Notes: generated by a model not told the origin, from the sequence alone. DNA of 64,000 bases from Shinella fusca (GCF_014203155.1 NZ_JACHIK010000002.1:1-64000); one strand, 5' to 3'; counted from the stretch's first letter, positions 53,493-62,820 are shown. Numbers and translations: made by a program.

Positions 53493-54533
53493 ATGAAAAT
53501 GAAATGGATCACCACGCCGGCGATGACGGCAGTCGTCGCGATGGCGTTCGCCAATGCCGCATCGGCTGCCGGCGAGCTCAACATCTACAACTGGGGCGAC
53601 TACACGAACCCGGAGCTGATCAAGAAGTTCGAACAGAAATACGACGTCAAGGTCACGGTGACGGACTACGACTCGAACGACACGGCGCTTGCCAAGGTCC
53701 GTGCCGGTGGCCACGGTTTCGATATCGTCGTGCCCTCGGCCAACTACGTGCAGATCTGGGTCAAGGAGGGCCTCATCGAGGAAGCGCGGCCGGACCAGAT
53801 GGAGAATTTCAAGAATGTCGATCCGCGCTGGGTGGACGTTCCGTGGGATCCGGGCCGCCACTACACTGTTCCGTGGCAGTGGGGCCTGACCGGCATCGGT
53901 GTCAACACCTCGGTCTACAAGGGTGACATCAACACGTCGGCGATCTTCCTCGATCCGCCCCCGGAACTCGTCGGCAAGATCAACGTCGCACCGGAAATGA
54001 ACGACGTTCTCTTCGCCACGATCAAGTATTTCGGCGGCGACTGGTGCACCACGGATAAGGACGTGCTGCGCAAGGTCCGCGACAAGCTGGTGGAAGCCAA
54101 GACGAAGTGGCTCGCCATGGATTACAGCGTCACCGAGAAACTTCCGTCCGGGGACTATTCCGCCGTCTACTACTGGAACGGCGCCATCATGCGTTCGCGC
54201 CTGAAGAATCCGGACATCAAGATGGGCTATCCGAAGGAGGGCTTCCCCTACTTCATGGATAGCGTTGCGATCATCAAGGACGCAAAGAACATCGAAAATG
54301 CCAAGCTCTTCATGAACTTCATCATGGACCCCGAAAACGCCGCCCTGATTTCGGCCTTCGCGAAATACGCCAACGGCATCAAGGGCTCCGAAAACTTCCT
54401 GCCGGAAGACATGAAGACGGCTCCGGAACTTGTCGTTCCGGCCGAATACGAGGCCGCGGGCGAGTTCCTGCAGAGCTGCGAGCCGGAAACGCAGCAGCTT
54501 TATACCCGAATCTGGACCGAACTGCAGAAGTAA
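53493..54533 (+). CDS. Polyamine-type periplasmic binding protein (PotD/PotF-like)
   Basis: The product is 346 residues with a signal peptide ending near ASAAGE (about 23). Mature features are LNIYNWGDYTNPELIKKFEQ, GFDIVVPSANYVQIWVKEG and FMDSVAIIKDAKNIENAKLF, as in spermidine/putrescine-binding proteins, which grip the amine with aromatic and acidic residues. The exact ligand could be a polyamine or a related amine. It is followed by a 13-base stem-loop that may protect or limit its mRNA. Confidence 0.9.
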   Translation: MKMKWITTPAMTAVVAMAFANAASAAGELNIYNWGDYTNPELIKKFEQKYDVKVTVTDYDSNDTALAKVRAGGHGFDIVVPSANYVQIWVKEGLIEEARPDQMENFKNVDPRWVDVPWDPGRHYTVPWQWGLTGIGVNTSVYKGDINTSAIFLDPPPELVGKINVAPEMNDVLFATIKYFGGDWCTTDKDVLRKVRDKLVEAKTKWLAMDYSVTEKLPSGDYSAVYYWNGAIMRSRLKNPDIKMGYPKEGFPYFMDSVAIIKDAKNIENAKLFMNFIMDPENAALISAFAKYANGIKGSENFLPEDMKTAPELVVPAEYEAAGEFLQSCEPETQQLYTRIWTELQK

Positions 54534-54562
54534 GCGGTAAGGTTCGCCAGGAAGAGGACGGC

Positions 54563-54600
54563 CTTGTGGGCGGGAGGGCAGATGCTTTCCCGCCCACAAG
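54563..54600 (+). terminator. Strong intercistronic stem-loop after the binding-protein gene
   Basis: CTTGTGGGCGGGA and TCCCGCCCACAAG form a perfect 13-base stem with a 12-base loop, between the binding protein and serine hydrolase genes. No T tract follows, so it may act by mRNA stabilisation rather than termination. Confidence 0.6.
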
Positions 54601-54612
54601 CCGGATATCGCC

Positions 54613-55794
54613 ATGATCAAGACCTTCAAGGACAGGCACGGCTTTGCCCGTGCCGACGTCACCCTCGCCAACTGGCGCACCGCCCCCTATAGCCGCTGGA
54701 CGTTCCAGAACGTCCGCGACTTCGTGCCGACCGCGGTGATCGCCGCGGAAGTGCCCGCCGCGGAGGTGTCGCTTGCGAGCGAGGCCTTCCTCGATGCTGC
54801 GATGGAGACGGGGCTTGCCGGCAGCGCCACCGCCCGTGCCTTCCTCGATGTCGCGCATACCGACGCCTTCGTGCTGATGCGCAAGGGCGAGATCGCCGCG
54901 GAATACTATGCCGCGCATGCCGATCCCAACGCGCCCCATCTCGTCTTTTCCATCTCCAAGTCGCTGACGGCGGTGCTGTCCGGCATCCTCGAGGCCGAGG
55001 GCCTCATCGATCCCGACCGTCCCGTTACCGACTATCTTCCCGAGGCAAGGGGCAGCGTGTACGGCGACTGCACCTATCGCGACGTGCTGGACATGCGCGT
55101 CAGCCTCGATTTCGAGGAAGCCTATCTAGACCCCTACGGTGCCTTTGCCCGCTATCGCCGGGCCATGCTCTGGAACCCGCCCCTGCCGGACGCGGAGCCG
55201 GAGACGCTGGCCTCCTTCCTGCTCACGCTCACGAAGGCCGAGCGGCCGCATGGCGGGCCGTTCTACTATGCCTCGCCCAATGCCGACCTTCTCGGCGTCG
55301 TCATCGAGCGCGTGACGGGCGCGCGCTTCGCCAACCTTGTCTCCGATCTTCTCTGGAAGCCGATGGGCGCGAAGGGCAATGCGGATGTCACCGTAGATGC
55401 CATCGGTACGCCGCGCACCGCCGGCGGCGTCTCCATGACGGCACGCGATCTTGCCCGCCTCGGCGAACTCCTGCGCAACCACGGCGTCCGCAACGGCCGG
55501 CAGATCGTGCCGGAGGGCTGGATTCGCGACATGCAGGAGAACGGCGACCGGCAGGCCTGGCAGGAGGGGCGCAACGTCGACCTGCCAAACGGACGCTACC
55601 GCAGCCAATGGTATCAATCCGGGGAGGCGGACGGTGCCTTCTGCGCCATCGGCATCCATGGCCAGTGGCTCTATGTCGATCCAGGCACCGAAACCGTCAT
55701 CGTCAAGCTCTCCTCGCAGCCCGAACCTCTGGGCGACGAGGAGAACCAGGACATGTTCGCCTTCTTCCGCGCGCTCTGCCGCCGGGCCATCTGA
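54613..55794 (+). CDS. Serine hydrolase of the beta-lactamase/class C family
   Basis: The product is 393 residues. The nucleophile motif SxxK is in FSISKSLTAVLSGIL (about 115-130), the tyrosine motif in FYYASPNADLLGVVIERVTG (about 218-236), and a late HGQWLYVDPGTE (about 350). These enzymes are often esterases, amidases or peptidases rather than lactamases. No signal peptide is evident, so it is probably cytoplasmic. Its place in the Pot-like operon suggests that it opens an amide or ester of the imported compound. Confidence 0.82.
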   Translation: MIKTFKDRHGFARADVTLANWRTAPYSRWTFQNVRDFVPTAVIAAEVPAAEVSLASEAFLDAAMETGLAGSATARAFLDVAHTDAFVLMRKGEIAAEYYAAHADPNAPHLVFSISKSLTAVLSGILEAEGLIDPDRPVTDYLPEARGSVYGDCTYRDVLDMRVSLDFEEAYLDPYGAFARYRRAMLWNPPLPDAEPETLASFLLTLTKAERPHGGPFYYASPNADLLGVVIERVTGARFANLVSDLLWKPMGAKGNADVTVDAIGTPRTAGGVSMTARDLARLGELLRNHGVRNGRQIVPEGWIRDMQENGDRQAWQEGRNVDLPNGRYRSQWYQSGEADGAFCAIGIHGQWLYVDPGTETVIVKLSSQPEPLGDEENQDMFAFFRALCRRAI

Positions 55795-55811
55795 AAACCG
55801 AGGAAACGCAC

Positions 55812-57482
55812 ATGCAGACCGAAGCAAGCTTCATCATCCGCAATGGACGGATACTCACGATGGATGAGGCCAATCCGCGCGCTGCCGCCATCGCCGTTGC
55901 CGGCAATCGCATCCTGGCCGTCGGCTCGGAAGCGGAGATCGATGCCTATTCCGGGCCCGACACCCACGTGATCGACGCCAGGGGCGCCACCGTCCTGCCG
56001 GGCTTCAACGAGGCGCATATGCACATTTTCGGCGGCTCGGCGGAACTGCGCGAGCTTTCGCTGATGGGCGTGAAGGGTTTCGAGACGCTGGAGCGGGAAC
56101 TGAAGGCCTATGCGGCGAAATATCCGGAGCGCAAGCTGCTGGTCGCCCAGCACGCCGACTACACCGTGCTGTCCGACGACGAGCGCATGACGCGCCATCA
56201 CCTCGACCGCATCCTGCCGGACCGCGCCGTGCTGATCTTCGCGCCCGACCATCACACCGCCTGGGCCAATACGCTGGCGCTCAAGACGGGCGGTATCCTT
56301 GAAGGCCGCGACGTCGGTGTCGGCAACGAGATCGTCATGGGCGAGGACGGCCTTGCCAATGGCGAGCTGCGCGAGAGCAACGCCATTCGCCCGGTCTCGG
56401 CGCTCAGCGAGACGGGCGGTCGCGAAATGCTCGGCGTCGGCACGGGCGGCGACCCGGAGCATGTGACCGCCGAGGAACGGGCAAGCGACATCGAGATCCT
56501 GAAGGAGGGGCTCGCCTATGTCGCCTCGCTCGGTATCACCTCGCTGCAGAACATGGATGGCAGCCTCTACCAACTCGAGATGCTGGACGAGATCGAGAAG
56601 ACCAGCGGCCTGCCGGTGCGCGTGCGCATGCCCTTCCATATGAAGAACTTCATGCCGCTCTCGGACCTCGAGACGAAAGCGGCCGCCTGGCGCGAGCGCT
56701 TCAATTCGGATCGCCTGCGCTGCGATTTCGTCAAGCTCTTCATGGACGGTGTGACGGAATCGGGCACGGCCGTCTTTGTCGACGACTATTGCCACCAGCC
56801 GGGCTGGAAGGGCGACCCGCTCTTCTCGCAGGAGCATTTCGACAATATCGCAATCGCCGCCGACAGGCTCGGCCTGCCGGTCGCGGTCCACGCCATCGGC
56901 GACGGCGCGGTGCGCATGGTGCTGAATGGCTACGAGGCCGCCATCAGGGCGAACGGCAAGCGCGACAGCCGCAACCGCATCGAACATATCGAGGTGGTGC
57001 ATCCCGACGACATCCCGCGCTTTAAGGAACTCGGCACCGTCGCCTCCATGCAGCCGACCCATCCGCCGGGCAGCGCCGGCCTGCCGGTCGAACCCTACCT
57101 TTCCTATATCGGCGAAGCGCGCTGGCCCTACGCCTTCGCCTGGCGCACGCTCACCGATGCCGGCGCGCCCATCGTGTTCGCCACCGACTGGCCGGTCTCC
57201 CCGCTCGATCCCATGAACTGCATCGAATGCGCCATGATGCGGGACGTGTGGAAGGAAGGCATGAAGGACGAGCGGCTTTCGCTGCACGAAACGCTGGCCG
57301 CCTACACGAGGAACGGCGCTTGGGTCGAGTTCATGGAGGACCGTAAAGGCATGCTGAAGCCCGGCTATCTCGCCGACATCATCGTGCTCTCCGCCGATGT
57401 GGAGGCAACGGATTTTGCAAGTCTCGCAAAGGTGCGCCCCGTCACGACCATGTGCGACGGCCGCATTATCTACCAGGCCTGA
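55812..57482 (+). CDS. Metal-dependent amidohydrolase (YtcJ-like)
   Basis: The product is 556 residues. The metal HxH is in GFNEAHMHIFGG (about 65), later ligands in PVAVHAIGDGAVRMVLN and IEHIEVVHPDDIPRF, and the final Asp in VFATDWPVSPLDPM. This is the amidohydrolase_3/YtcJ branch, which hydrolyses C-N bonds in varied amides. The ATG at 55812 has AGGAAAC upstream. It ends the Pot-like operon and likely works with the serine hydrolase on the imported substrate. Confidence 0.88.
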   Translation: MQTEASFIIRNGRILTMDEANPRAAAIAVAGNRILAVGSEAEIDAYSGPDTHVIDARGATVLPGFNEAHMHIFGGSAELRELSLMGVKGFETLERELKAYAAKYPERKLLVAQHADYTVLSDDERMTRHHLDRILPDRAVLIFAPDHHTAWANTLALKTGGILEGRDVGVGNEIVMGEDGLANGELRESNAIRPVSALSETGGREMLGVGTGGDPEHVTAEERASDIEILKEGLAYVASLGITSLQNMDGSLYQLEMLDEIEKTSGLPVRVRMPFHMKNFMPLSDLETKAAAWRERFNSDRLRCDFVKLFMDGVTESGTAVFVDDYCHQPGWKGDPLFSQEHFDNIAIAADRLGLPVAVHAIGDGAVRMVLNGYEAAIRANGKRDSRNRIEHIEVVHPDDIPRFKELGTVASMQPTHPPGSAGLPVEPYLSYIGEARWPYAFAWRTLTDAGAPIVFATDWPVSPLDPMNCIECAMMRDVWKEGMKDERLSLHETLAAYTRNGAWVEFMEDRKGMLKPGYLADIIVLSADVEATDFASLAKVRPVTTMCDGRIIYQA

Positions 57483-57534
57483 TCGTTGCAGGCCGGCTCA
57501 TCAACGCGGCGGATTCTCCGCCTGTGGATTCGGC

Positions 57535-57592
57535 TGTAATCTATAGTTCACGATCTCCTTGACGCCATCTCCATTGTAGTCTAAAGATTACA
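57535..57592. promoter_or_regulatory. Operator candidate for the RelE/HigA-type module
   Basis: TGTAGTCT-AA-AGATTACA (57575-57592) is a near-perfect palindrome ending one base before the toxin start. A related half-site TGTAATCTATAG is at 57535-57546. This is typical for autorepression by the HTH antitoxin. Confidence 0.6.
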
Positions 57593-57593
57593 G

Positions 57594-57881
57594 ATGGTCG
57601 AGGTTCGTGAGACAGACGTTTTTTCCCGGTGGTTCAAATCCCTCCGGGACGTCAAAGCCCAGGTGCGAATCCAAACGCGGATCAACAGGCTGACAATCGG
57701 GCTCTTAGGCGACGTCAAGTTCTTTGGCGGCATCGGAGAGCTTCGTATCGATTATGGCCCCGGATACCGCATCTACTTCGTGCAGCGGGGCAATGAGCTG
57801 ATCATTCTGCTTTCCGGCGGCGACAAGGCAACGCAGGAGCGCGATATCAAGCGCGCTATAGACATGGCGAAGGAGGTCTGA
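57594..57881 (+). CDS. RelE/HigB-like toxin (phage Gp49-type addiction killer)
   Basis: The product is 95 residues: FSRWFKSLRDVKAQVRIQTR, then DVKFFGGIGELRIDYGPGYR and IYFVQRGNELIILLSGGDKA. This is the Gp49-like/addiction-module-killer branch of RelE. It overlaps the antitoxin start by one base. It sits between two convergent Pot-like operons. Confidence 0.88.
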   Translation: MVEVRETDVFSRWFKSLRDVKAQVRIQTRINRLTIGLLGDVKFFGGIGELRIDYGPGYRIYFVQRGNELIILLSGGDKATQERDIKRAIDMAKEV

Positions 57882-58177
57882 TGGCAATCAAAACCACGAA
57901 ATGGGACCCGACGGCTATTCTAACCAGCAACGAAGCTATTGAGGCCTATGTCGAGGCTGCCTTCGAAGATGGCGATCCCAAAATGATCGCAATGGCCCTT
58001 GGGGATATTGCCAAGGCAAAGGGCATGACCCAGGTCGCCAGAGATGCCGGCATTACCCGCGAAGCGCTTTACAAGTCCCTCAGTGAAAAGGGCGATCCGA
58101 AGCTTTCCACGCTTCTTGCGGTGATGAAAGCCCTTGGCTTGCGTTTTACGGTGACCACGGCGCACGAGGCGGCTTGA
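57881..58177 (+). CDS. HTH antitoxin (HigA-like addiction module antidote)
   Basis: The product is 98 residues: KWDPTAILTSNEAIEAYVEA, then AKAKGMTQVARDAGITREAL and YKSLSEKGDPKLSTLLAVMK, a lambda-repressor-like helix-turn-helix. It is the standard partner of Gp49-type toxins in a toxin-first operon. Confidence 0.88.
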   Translation: MAIKTTKWDPTAILTSNEAIEAYVEAAFEDGDPKMIAMALGDIAKAKGMTQVARDAGITREALYKSLSEKGDPKLSTLLAVMKALGLRFTVTTAHEAA

Positions 58178-58187
58178 TCCGCCCTAC

Positions 58188-58970
58188 TCAAGCCTGTCGG
58201 CCGAGGTCGAGGAGATAGGTGTTTTCCGCGCGGGACTGCGCATAGTTCTCGGGGCGGATCTCGGCGAAGAGCAGGGTTTCGCCTTCGGCTGGGGCTTCGG
58301 CGAGCAGCGTGCCGTCCGGTGCGGCGATGCGCGAAAGGCCCGCATAGGTGAAATTGTCGTCGGCGCCGCAGTGATTGACATAGGCGACGAAGACCTGGTT
58401 CTCGAAGGCGCGTACCCGGATCATTTGCCCGGCGATGAAGCTGCCGGAGGCGCCCTTCGGCAGGGCCGTCGGCACGACGACGAGGTCGGCGCCGGCAAGC
58501 GCGAGGCGGCGCACGTTCTCCGGAAACTCCACGTCGTAGCAGATCAGCATGCCGAGCCGGATGCTGCCGATATCCACCATCACCGAATCCGGGACGGCGG
58601 GCTTGAAGGCGGCGCGCTCGTAGTCGCCGTAGAGATGAGACTTTCGGTAGACGGCGTTCGTCCCGATGCCGTCGGTGAAAAGCGCGCTGTTGTAGGTCGA
58701 GGAGCCCTCCCGCTCGGCAAATCCGGCGATGACGGCGATGCCGTTGTCCCGCGCGATGGCGCTGAGGCGTTCGGCCACCGTGCCGCTTGCGGGCGAAGCC
58801 AGCCTTTCGAAAGCCGCCCTGCCCACCCCGTAGCCGGTGACGGCAAGTTCCGGGACGATCAGCAGCATCGCGCCGCCGGCCGCGGCATCGGCGGCCGCCG
58901 ATGCGATCCGCTGAAGGTTGGCCTCGTCGTCGCCAGCTATGGCATGCATCTGGAGGGCGGCGATCCGCAT
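58188..58970 (-). CDS. Carbon-nitrogen hydrolase (nitrilase superfamily)
   Basis: The product is 260 residues with the Glu-Lys-Cys triad: PELAVTGYG (E about 42), YRKSHLYGDYE (K about 109) and GMLICYDVEFPENVRR (C about 143). Likely activities are an omega-amidase or N-carbamoylputrescine/N-carbamoyl amidase-like hydrolysis. It is the last gene of the minus-strand operon, 4 bases after a permease. With the ureohydrolase at the head of the operon, it suggests stepwise removal of nitrogen from a guanidino or amide compound. Confidence 0.85.
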   Translation of the reverse strand: MRIAALQMHAIAGDDEANLQRIASAAADAAAGGAMLLIVPELAVTGYGVGRAAFERLASPASGTVAERLSAIARDNGIAVIAGFAEREGSSTYNSALFTDGIGTNAVYRKSHLYGDYERAAFKPAVPDSVMVDIGSIRLGMLICYDVEFPENVRRLALAGADLVVVPTALPKGASGSFIAGQMIRVRAFENQVFVAYVNHCGADDNFTYAGLSRIAAPDGTLLAEAPAEGETLLFAEIRPENYAQSRAENTYLLDLGRQA

Positions 58971-58974
58971 GGCG

Positions 58975-59772
58975 TTAATCCCTTGACGACATGGCGCCGA
59001 GCAGTTTCGGCAGGTCCCCGAAGCGGGCGACGAGGCCGAAGATGGTCGCGGCGATCGCCACGAACAGGATCGTCACCGAGGCCATCGTCGGCGTATAGCC
59101 GTAGCGTAGCGCATTGAAGATCTTGATCGGCAGCGTCTCCATCGTGAACCCGATCGTCATGTAGGCGACGATATATTCGTTGAGCGACAGCACGAAGGCG
59201 AAGGCATAGCCGGAGATGAGATAGGGCAGGATCAGCGGCAGGACAACGGTGCGGAAGACCGTGCGGTCGTCGGCGCCCATGGTCGCAGCCGCCTCCACTA
59301 GCGAGCGGTCGATGGAGGAAAAGCCGAGCGAGAGCGTCACCAGCGGCAGCGTCACGAAGAAGATGGCGTGGCTGATGACGGCGGTCGCCGGCTGGCCGTA
59401 AAAGCCCGTCGTCGCCCAGAAGGTAAGGAGGCCGAGCGCGGTAATGACCGGCGGCAGCGTGAAGGGCGCGATGCCGAGAAGCTGGAAGACGTTCGCCCAG
59501 GGCGCATGGCGCCGCCACAGGAACCAGGCGAGCGGCAGCGCGATGAGGAGCGCCAGCGCGGCCGAAAGCGCCGCAAGCGTGATGGAGGCGACAAGGGCGT
59601 TCCGCCATTCCGGATTGGCGAAGATCTCGCCGTACCAGCCGAGCGAGAAGCCCTTCGGCGGGAAGGCGAGGTCCTGCTTGGCATTGACCGAGACACCGGC
59701 CACGACGATGATCGGCAGGACGAGGAAGAGGCCGACGAGGCCGAAATAGACCCGTTGCAGGAGCGCGTTCAT
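58975..59772 (-). CDS. Polyamine-type ABC permease (PotC-like), second operon
   Basis: The product is 265 residues with six membrane helices. DRSLVEAAATMGADDRTVFR is the EAA loop and FVLSLNEYIVAYMTIGFTME is PotC-like. The ATG overlaps the PotB-like stop by 4 bases; longer frames upstream are not real. Confidence 0.9.
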   Translation of the reverse strand: MNALLQRVYFGLVGLFLVLPIIVVAGVSVNAKQDLAFPPKGFSLGWYGEIFANPEWRNALVASITLAALSAALALLIALPLAWFLWRRHAPWANVFQLLGIAPFTLPPVITALGLLTFWATTGFYGQPATAVISHAIFFVTLPLVTLSLGFSSIDRSLVEAAATMGADDRTVFRTVVLPLILPYLISGYAFAFVLSLNEYIVAYMTIGFTMETLPIKIFNALRYGYTPTMASVTILFVAIAATIFGLVARFGDLPKLLGAMSSRD

Positions 59773-60623
59773 GCGGCTTCCCCTTTTCGCCCGGCATAGA
59801 CGGTGAGCGCGACAAGGCCGAGCGTGACCAGCACGAGGAAGACGGCCATGGCGGCGGCGAACGGCATGTTCGACTGGTAGATCGCCTGGTCGGTGATGAG
59901 CACGGAGAGCGTCCAGTGCTGCGGCCGGCCGAGGATCTGCGGCAGGAGGTAGGAGCCAAGCGCGAAGATGAAGACCATGATGAGTGTCGCAACAACGGTG
60001 TTCCTGAGCGCTGGCACGACGACGGTGAAGAAGGCCTTGAGCGGCGAGGCGCCGAGCGTGCGCGCGGCCTCCGTCAGCGTCGGGTCGAGCCGGACGAGCG
60101 CGGGATAGAGCACGAGCACGGTATAGGGCAGCGCCTGGTAGACCATGGCGGTCAGCACCGCGCCGAAGCTCGGATTGAGCGCGATCGGCTCGCTCATGAT
60201 GCCGAGCATGACGAGGAGATTGGTGATGCCGGCCGTGCGCGAGAAGAGCGTCGACCAGGCAAAGCCGATGATCACCTCCGACAGCGACAGGACCGACAGT
60301 AGCGCGACGAGCCAGAGCACCTGCGTCCTGCGCTTCGTGCGCGAGAGGAGATAGGTGAAGGGCAAAGCTATGACGACGCAGCATATTGCGACCGCGACGG
60401 CGAGGAACAGGGAGAAGCCGAGCACCTTGCCGAAGAACAGGCTGAGGAAGCGGGCATAGTTGTCGAAGACGAAATCCGGCGAATAGAAGCCGGCCGGATC
60501 GCGCCGGAAGAACGAAACGGCGATCATCGTGGCGAAGGGCACGACGAAGAAGACGATCAGCATGCCCGCCGGGAAGGCGAGCGGGGCATAGTCCGTCAGC
60601 TTCTGCGGGGCCTCGCGCCTCAT
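59769..60623 (-). CDS. Polyamine-type ABC permease (PotB-like), second operon
   Basis: The product is 284 residues: PLAFPAGMLIVFFVVPFATM is the first helix, and RLDPTLTEAARTLGASPLKA the EAA loop. FALGSYLLPQILGRPQHW is typical of PotB. It overlaps the ATPase stop by 4 bases (ATGA). Confidence 0.9.
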   Translation of the reverse strand: MRREAPQKLTDYAPLAFPAGMLIVFFVVPFATMIAVSFFRRDPAGFYSPDFVFDNYARFLSLFFGKVLGFSLFLAVAVAICCVVIALPFTYLLSRTKRRTQVLWLVALLSVLSLSEVIIGFAWSTLFSRTAGITNLLVMLGIMSEPIALNPSFGAVLTAMVYQALPYTVLVLYPALVRLDPTLTEAARTLGASPLKAFFTVVVPALRNTVVATLIMVFIFALGSYLLPQILGRPQHWTLSVLITDQAIYQSNMPFAAAMAVFLVLVTLGLVALTVYAGRKGEAA

Positions 60624-61654
60624 GACTTCAGCACCACGCAGTCGGCTGGATCGAGCGCGATGCCGACGCTCTGGCCCACGGCGACATCGGGCCGGGCGTT
60701 CGGCACGGAGACGGCGACGATCTGTTTGCCGGCCGCCTCCACGAAGGTCTCGATCGTGCCGCCGAGGTCGCGGATGAAGATGACGGTGCCGGTGATCGGC
60801 GCATTGCCGGGCACGGTGAGGTGGACGTCCTCCGGGCGCACCGAGACGATGCCGGAGGCAAGGCCATTCGGCACGACAAGGCCGGGGATTGATGCGCCGA
60901 GCACCGTTGCGCCCGTGCCGTCCGCCTTGAAATCGAGAAGGTTCGTCATGCCGATGAAGTCGGCGACGAAGGTGTCGGCCGGACGACGGTAGATGTCGAC
61001 CGGCGGGGCCGCCTGGCGGATCTCGCCGCCGTTCATGACGACGACGGTGTCGGCCATGGTCATCGCCTCGCGCTGGTCGTGGGTGACGACGATGGTGGTG
61101 ATGCCGAGGCGCTGCTGGAGCTGGCGCAGTTCCACCTGCATCGCCTCGCGGAGCTTCGCGTCGAGCGCCGACAGTGGCTCGTCGAGCAGGAAGAGTTTCG
61201 GCGAGATGGCGAGCGCACGGGCGATGGCGACGCGCTGGCGCTGGCCGCCGGAGAGCTTTGCGACCGGCCGGTCGGCATAGCCGGAAAGGTGGATCATCGA
61301 AAGAAGCTCGTCCACGCGCTTCTTTTGCTCGTCCTTGCCCGCGCCGCGGATGCGCAGCGAATAGGCGATGTTCTCGCCGACCGTCAGGTGCGGGAAGAGC
61401 GCCAGCGACTGGAAGACCATGCCGAGGTCGCGCTTGTGCGTCGGGACGTTGGTGATGTCCTTGTCGTCGAGGCGGATTTCGCCTTCCGTCGGCAGATCGA
61501 GGCCCGCGACCATGCGCATCAGCGTGGTCTTGCCGCAGCCGGAGGGGCCGAGGAGGCAAACGAAGGTGCCGTGCGGCACGGTGAGCGCCACGTTCCTGAC
61601 GGCCGTGAACGTGCCGAATTGCTTGGTGACGTTCTGAAGGGTCAGTCCGGACAT
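60620..61654 (-). CDS. Polyamine-type ABC importer ATPase (PotA-like), second operon
   Basis: The product is 344 residues: Walker [10 protein letters not shown], signature [16 protein letters not shown], Walker [13 protein letters not shown] and a C-terminal TOBE domain (VSVRPEDVHLTV). The ATG at 61654 starts MSGLTLQNVTKQFGTFTAVR; the longer frame runs through a hairpin and is rejected. Confidence 0.9.
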   Translation of the reverse strand: MSGLTLQNVTKQFGTFTAVRNVALTVPHGTFVCLLGPSGCGKTTLMRMVAGLDLPTEGEIRLDDKDITNVPTHKRDLGMVFQSLALFPHLTVGENIAYSLRIRGAGKDEQKKRVDELLSMIHLSGYADRPVAKLSGGQRQRVAIARALAISPKLFLLDEPLSALDAKLREAMQVELRQLQQRLGITTIVVTHDQREAMTMADTVVVMNGGEIRQAAPPVDIYRRPADTFVADFIGMTNLLDFKADGTGATVLGASIPGLVVPNGLASGIVSVRPEDVHLTVPGNAPITGTVIFIRDLGGTIETFVEAAGKQIVAVSVPNARPDVAVGQSVGIALDPADCVVLKS

Positions 61655-61683
61655 CGGGTCTCCGCTCGGGCCTTGGTTTCTGG

Positions 61684-61717
61684 CGCCCGGCCGCATCCCG
61701 CAAAGGGCGGCCGGGCG
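61684..61717 (-). terminator. Intercistronic stem-loop after the second operon's binding-protein gene
   Basis: CGCCCGGCCGC and GCGGCCGGGCG form a perfect 11-base stem with a 12-base loop, just after the binding-protein stop and before the ATPase. No T tract is present. It mirrors the position of hairpins after the other two binding-protein genes in the window. Confidence 0.6.
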
Positions 61718-61731
61718 GAAGGGTATCGCCG

Positions 61732-62820
61732 TCAGCCGGCGATCATCTCCGTCCACTTCTGGTTCAGCCAGTCGGCCTTGGACGTATAGAGGTCATAGCG
61801 CGGGATGATCGGCTCGATGTCGGAGGAGACCGCGGCGAATTCCTCGGCCGTAAGGTCGAGCAGGTCGCGCTTGACGGTCGGCGCGGTGCCGACCTTGCGC
61901 GACAGCGTCGCCTGGATGGCCGGCTGGCACATGTAGTTGATGAAGGCATGCGCCTCCTCGGTCTTCTGCGAGGCGCGCGAGAGTGCCCAGCAGCCCGAAT
62001 CCATGATGCCGCCTTCCTTCGGGAAGGTGGAGCGCACCGGCTGGCCATCCTTGGCTGCAAGGCCCGTCACGTCGTGGTAGTACTGGCCCATCGGGATTTC
62101 GCCGGACTTCAGCGACTGCTCGAACTGCGCCTCGTCGCGATACCACAGCCGCACGTTCGGCTTGACCTCGGCGAGCTTCTCGAAAGCCTTGAGAAGGCCC
62201 TCTTCGGTGTCGAGCGCATTCGTGCCGCCGAAATGGGTCTTGGCCGTCACTTCGAGCAGGAACGAGTTGGAGACGAGGGCAAGGAGGCCCAGCTTGTCGG
62301 CATTCGCCGGATCCCAGAGCGCGGCCCAGGAGGTCGGCGCCTCCTTGTAGACATCGGTATTGGTGACGAGCGTGATGTACCAGGCGACGGCGCCGATGCC
62401 GGCGATGCGGCCGTCCGGATACTTGTTGACGAAATGGTCGATCAGGTTGGAGCCGTTCGGGATATTGCCCATGTCGAGCGGCGCCCAGAGCTCGGTCGAC
62501 TGGCCCTTCAGCATGGCGACCTGCGACATCATCGAGACGTCGGCCGGCGCCTGGCCTGCCTTGGCGGCCTGTTCGAGCTGGACCAGCCAGGCCTCGCCCG
62601 TCGGCTCGGCGACGGATTCCACGGCGATGCCGGTCGCCTTGGTGAAGTCCTCGAAGATGTTCTTGTCGAAGGAATCCTTGAAGTAGCCGCCGTAGACGCC
62701 GACCTTCAGCGACTTGTCCTGCGCGCGCAGGATGGCGGGCATGGCGAGCAGCGAGGCGCCGGCAACGCCCGCGCCGAGCACGGCGCGGCGGCTAACAGTG
62801 GTCTTGAGGATATCACCCAT
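61732..62820 (-). CDS. ABC solute-binding protein of the PotD type, Tat-like signal
   Basis: The product is 362 residues. The start TTVSRRAVLGAGVAGASLLA has the twin-arginine pattern SRRxxL, with cleavage near LRAQD (about 33). Mature features are SLKVGVYGGYFKDSFDKNIF, ADVSMMSQVAMLKGQSTELW and INYMCQPAIQATLSRKVGTA. It belongs to the spermidine/putrescine-type group but is divergent from the PotD-like protein at 53493. AGGAG lies 10 bases before the ATG at 62820. Its ligand may be a guanidino compound, judging from the adjacent ureohydrolase (inference). Confidence 0.85.
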   Translation of the reverse strand: MGDILKTTVSRRAVLGAGVAGASLLAMPAILRAQDKSLKVGVYGGYFKDSFDKNIFEDFTKATGIAVESVAEPTGEAWLVQLEQAAKAGQAPADVSMMSQVAMLKGQSTELWAPLDMGNIPNGSNLIDHFVNKYPDGRIAGIGAVAWYITLVTNTDVYKEAPTSWAALWDPANADKLGLLALVSNSFLLEVTAKTHFGGTNALDTEEGLLKAFEKLAEVKPNVRLWYRDEAQFEQSLKSGEIPMGQYYHDVTGLAAKDGQPVRSTFPKEGGIMDSGCWALSRASQKTEEAHAFINYMCQPAIQATLSRKVGTAPTVKRDLLDLTAEEFAAVSSDIEPIIPRYDLYTSKADWLNQKWTEMIAG

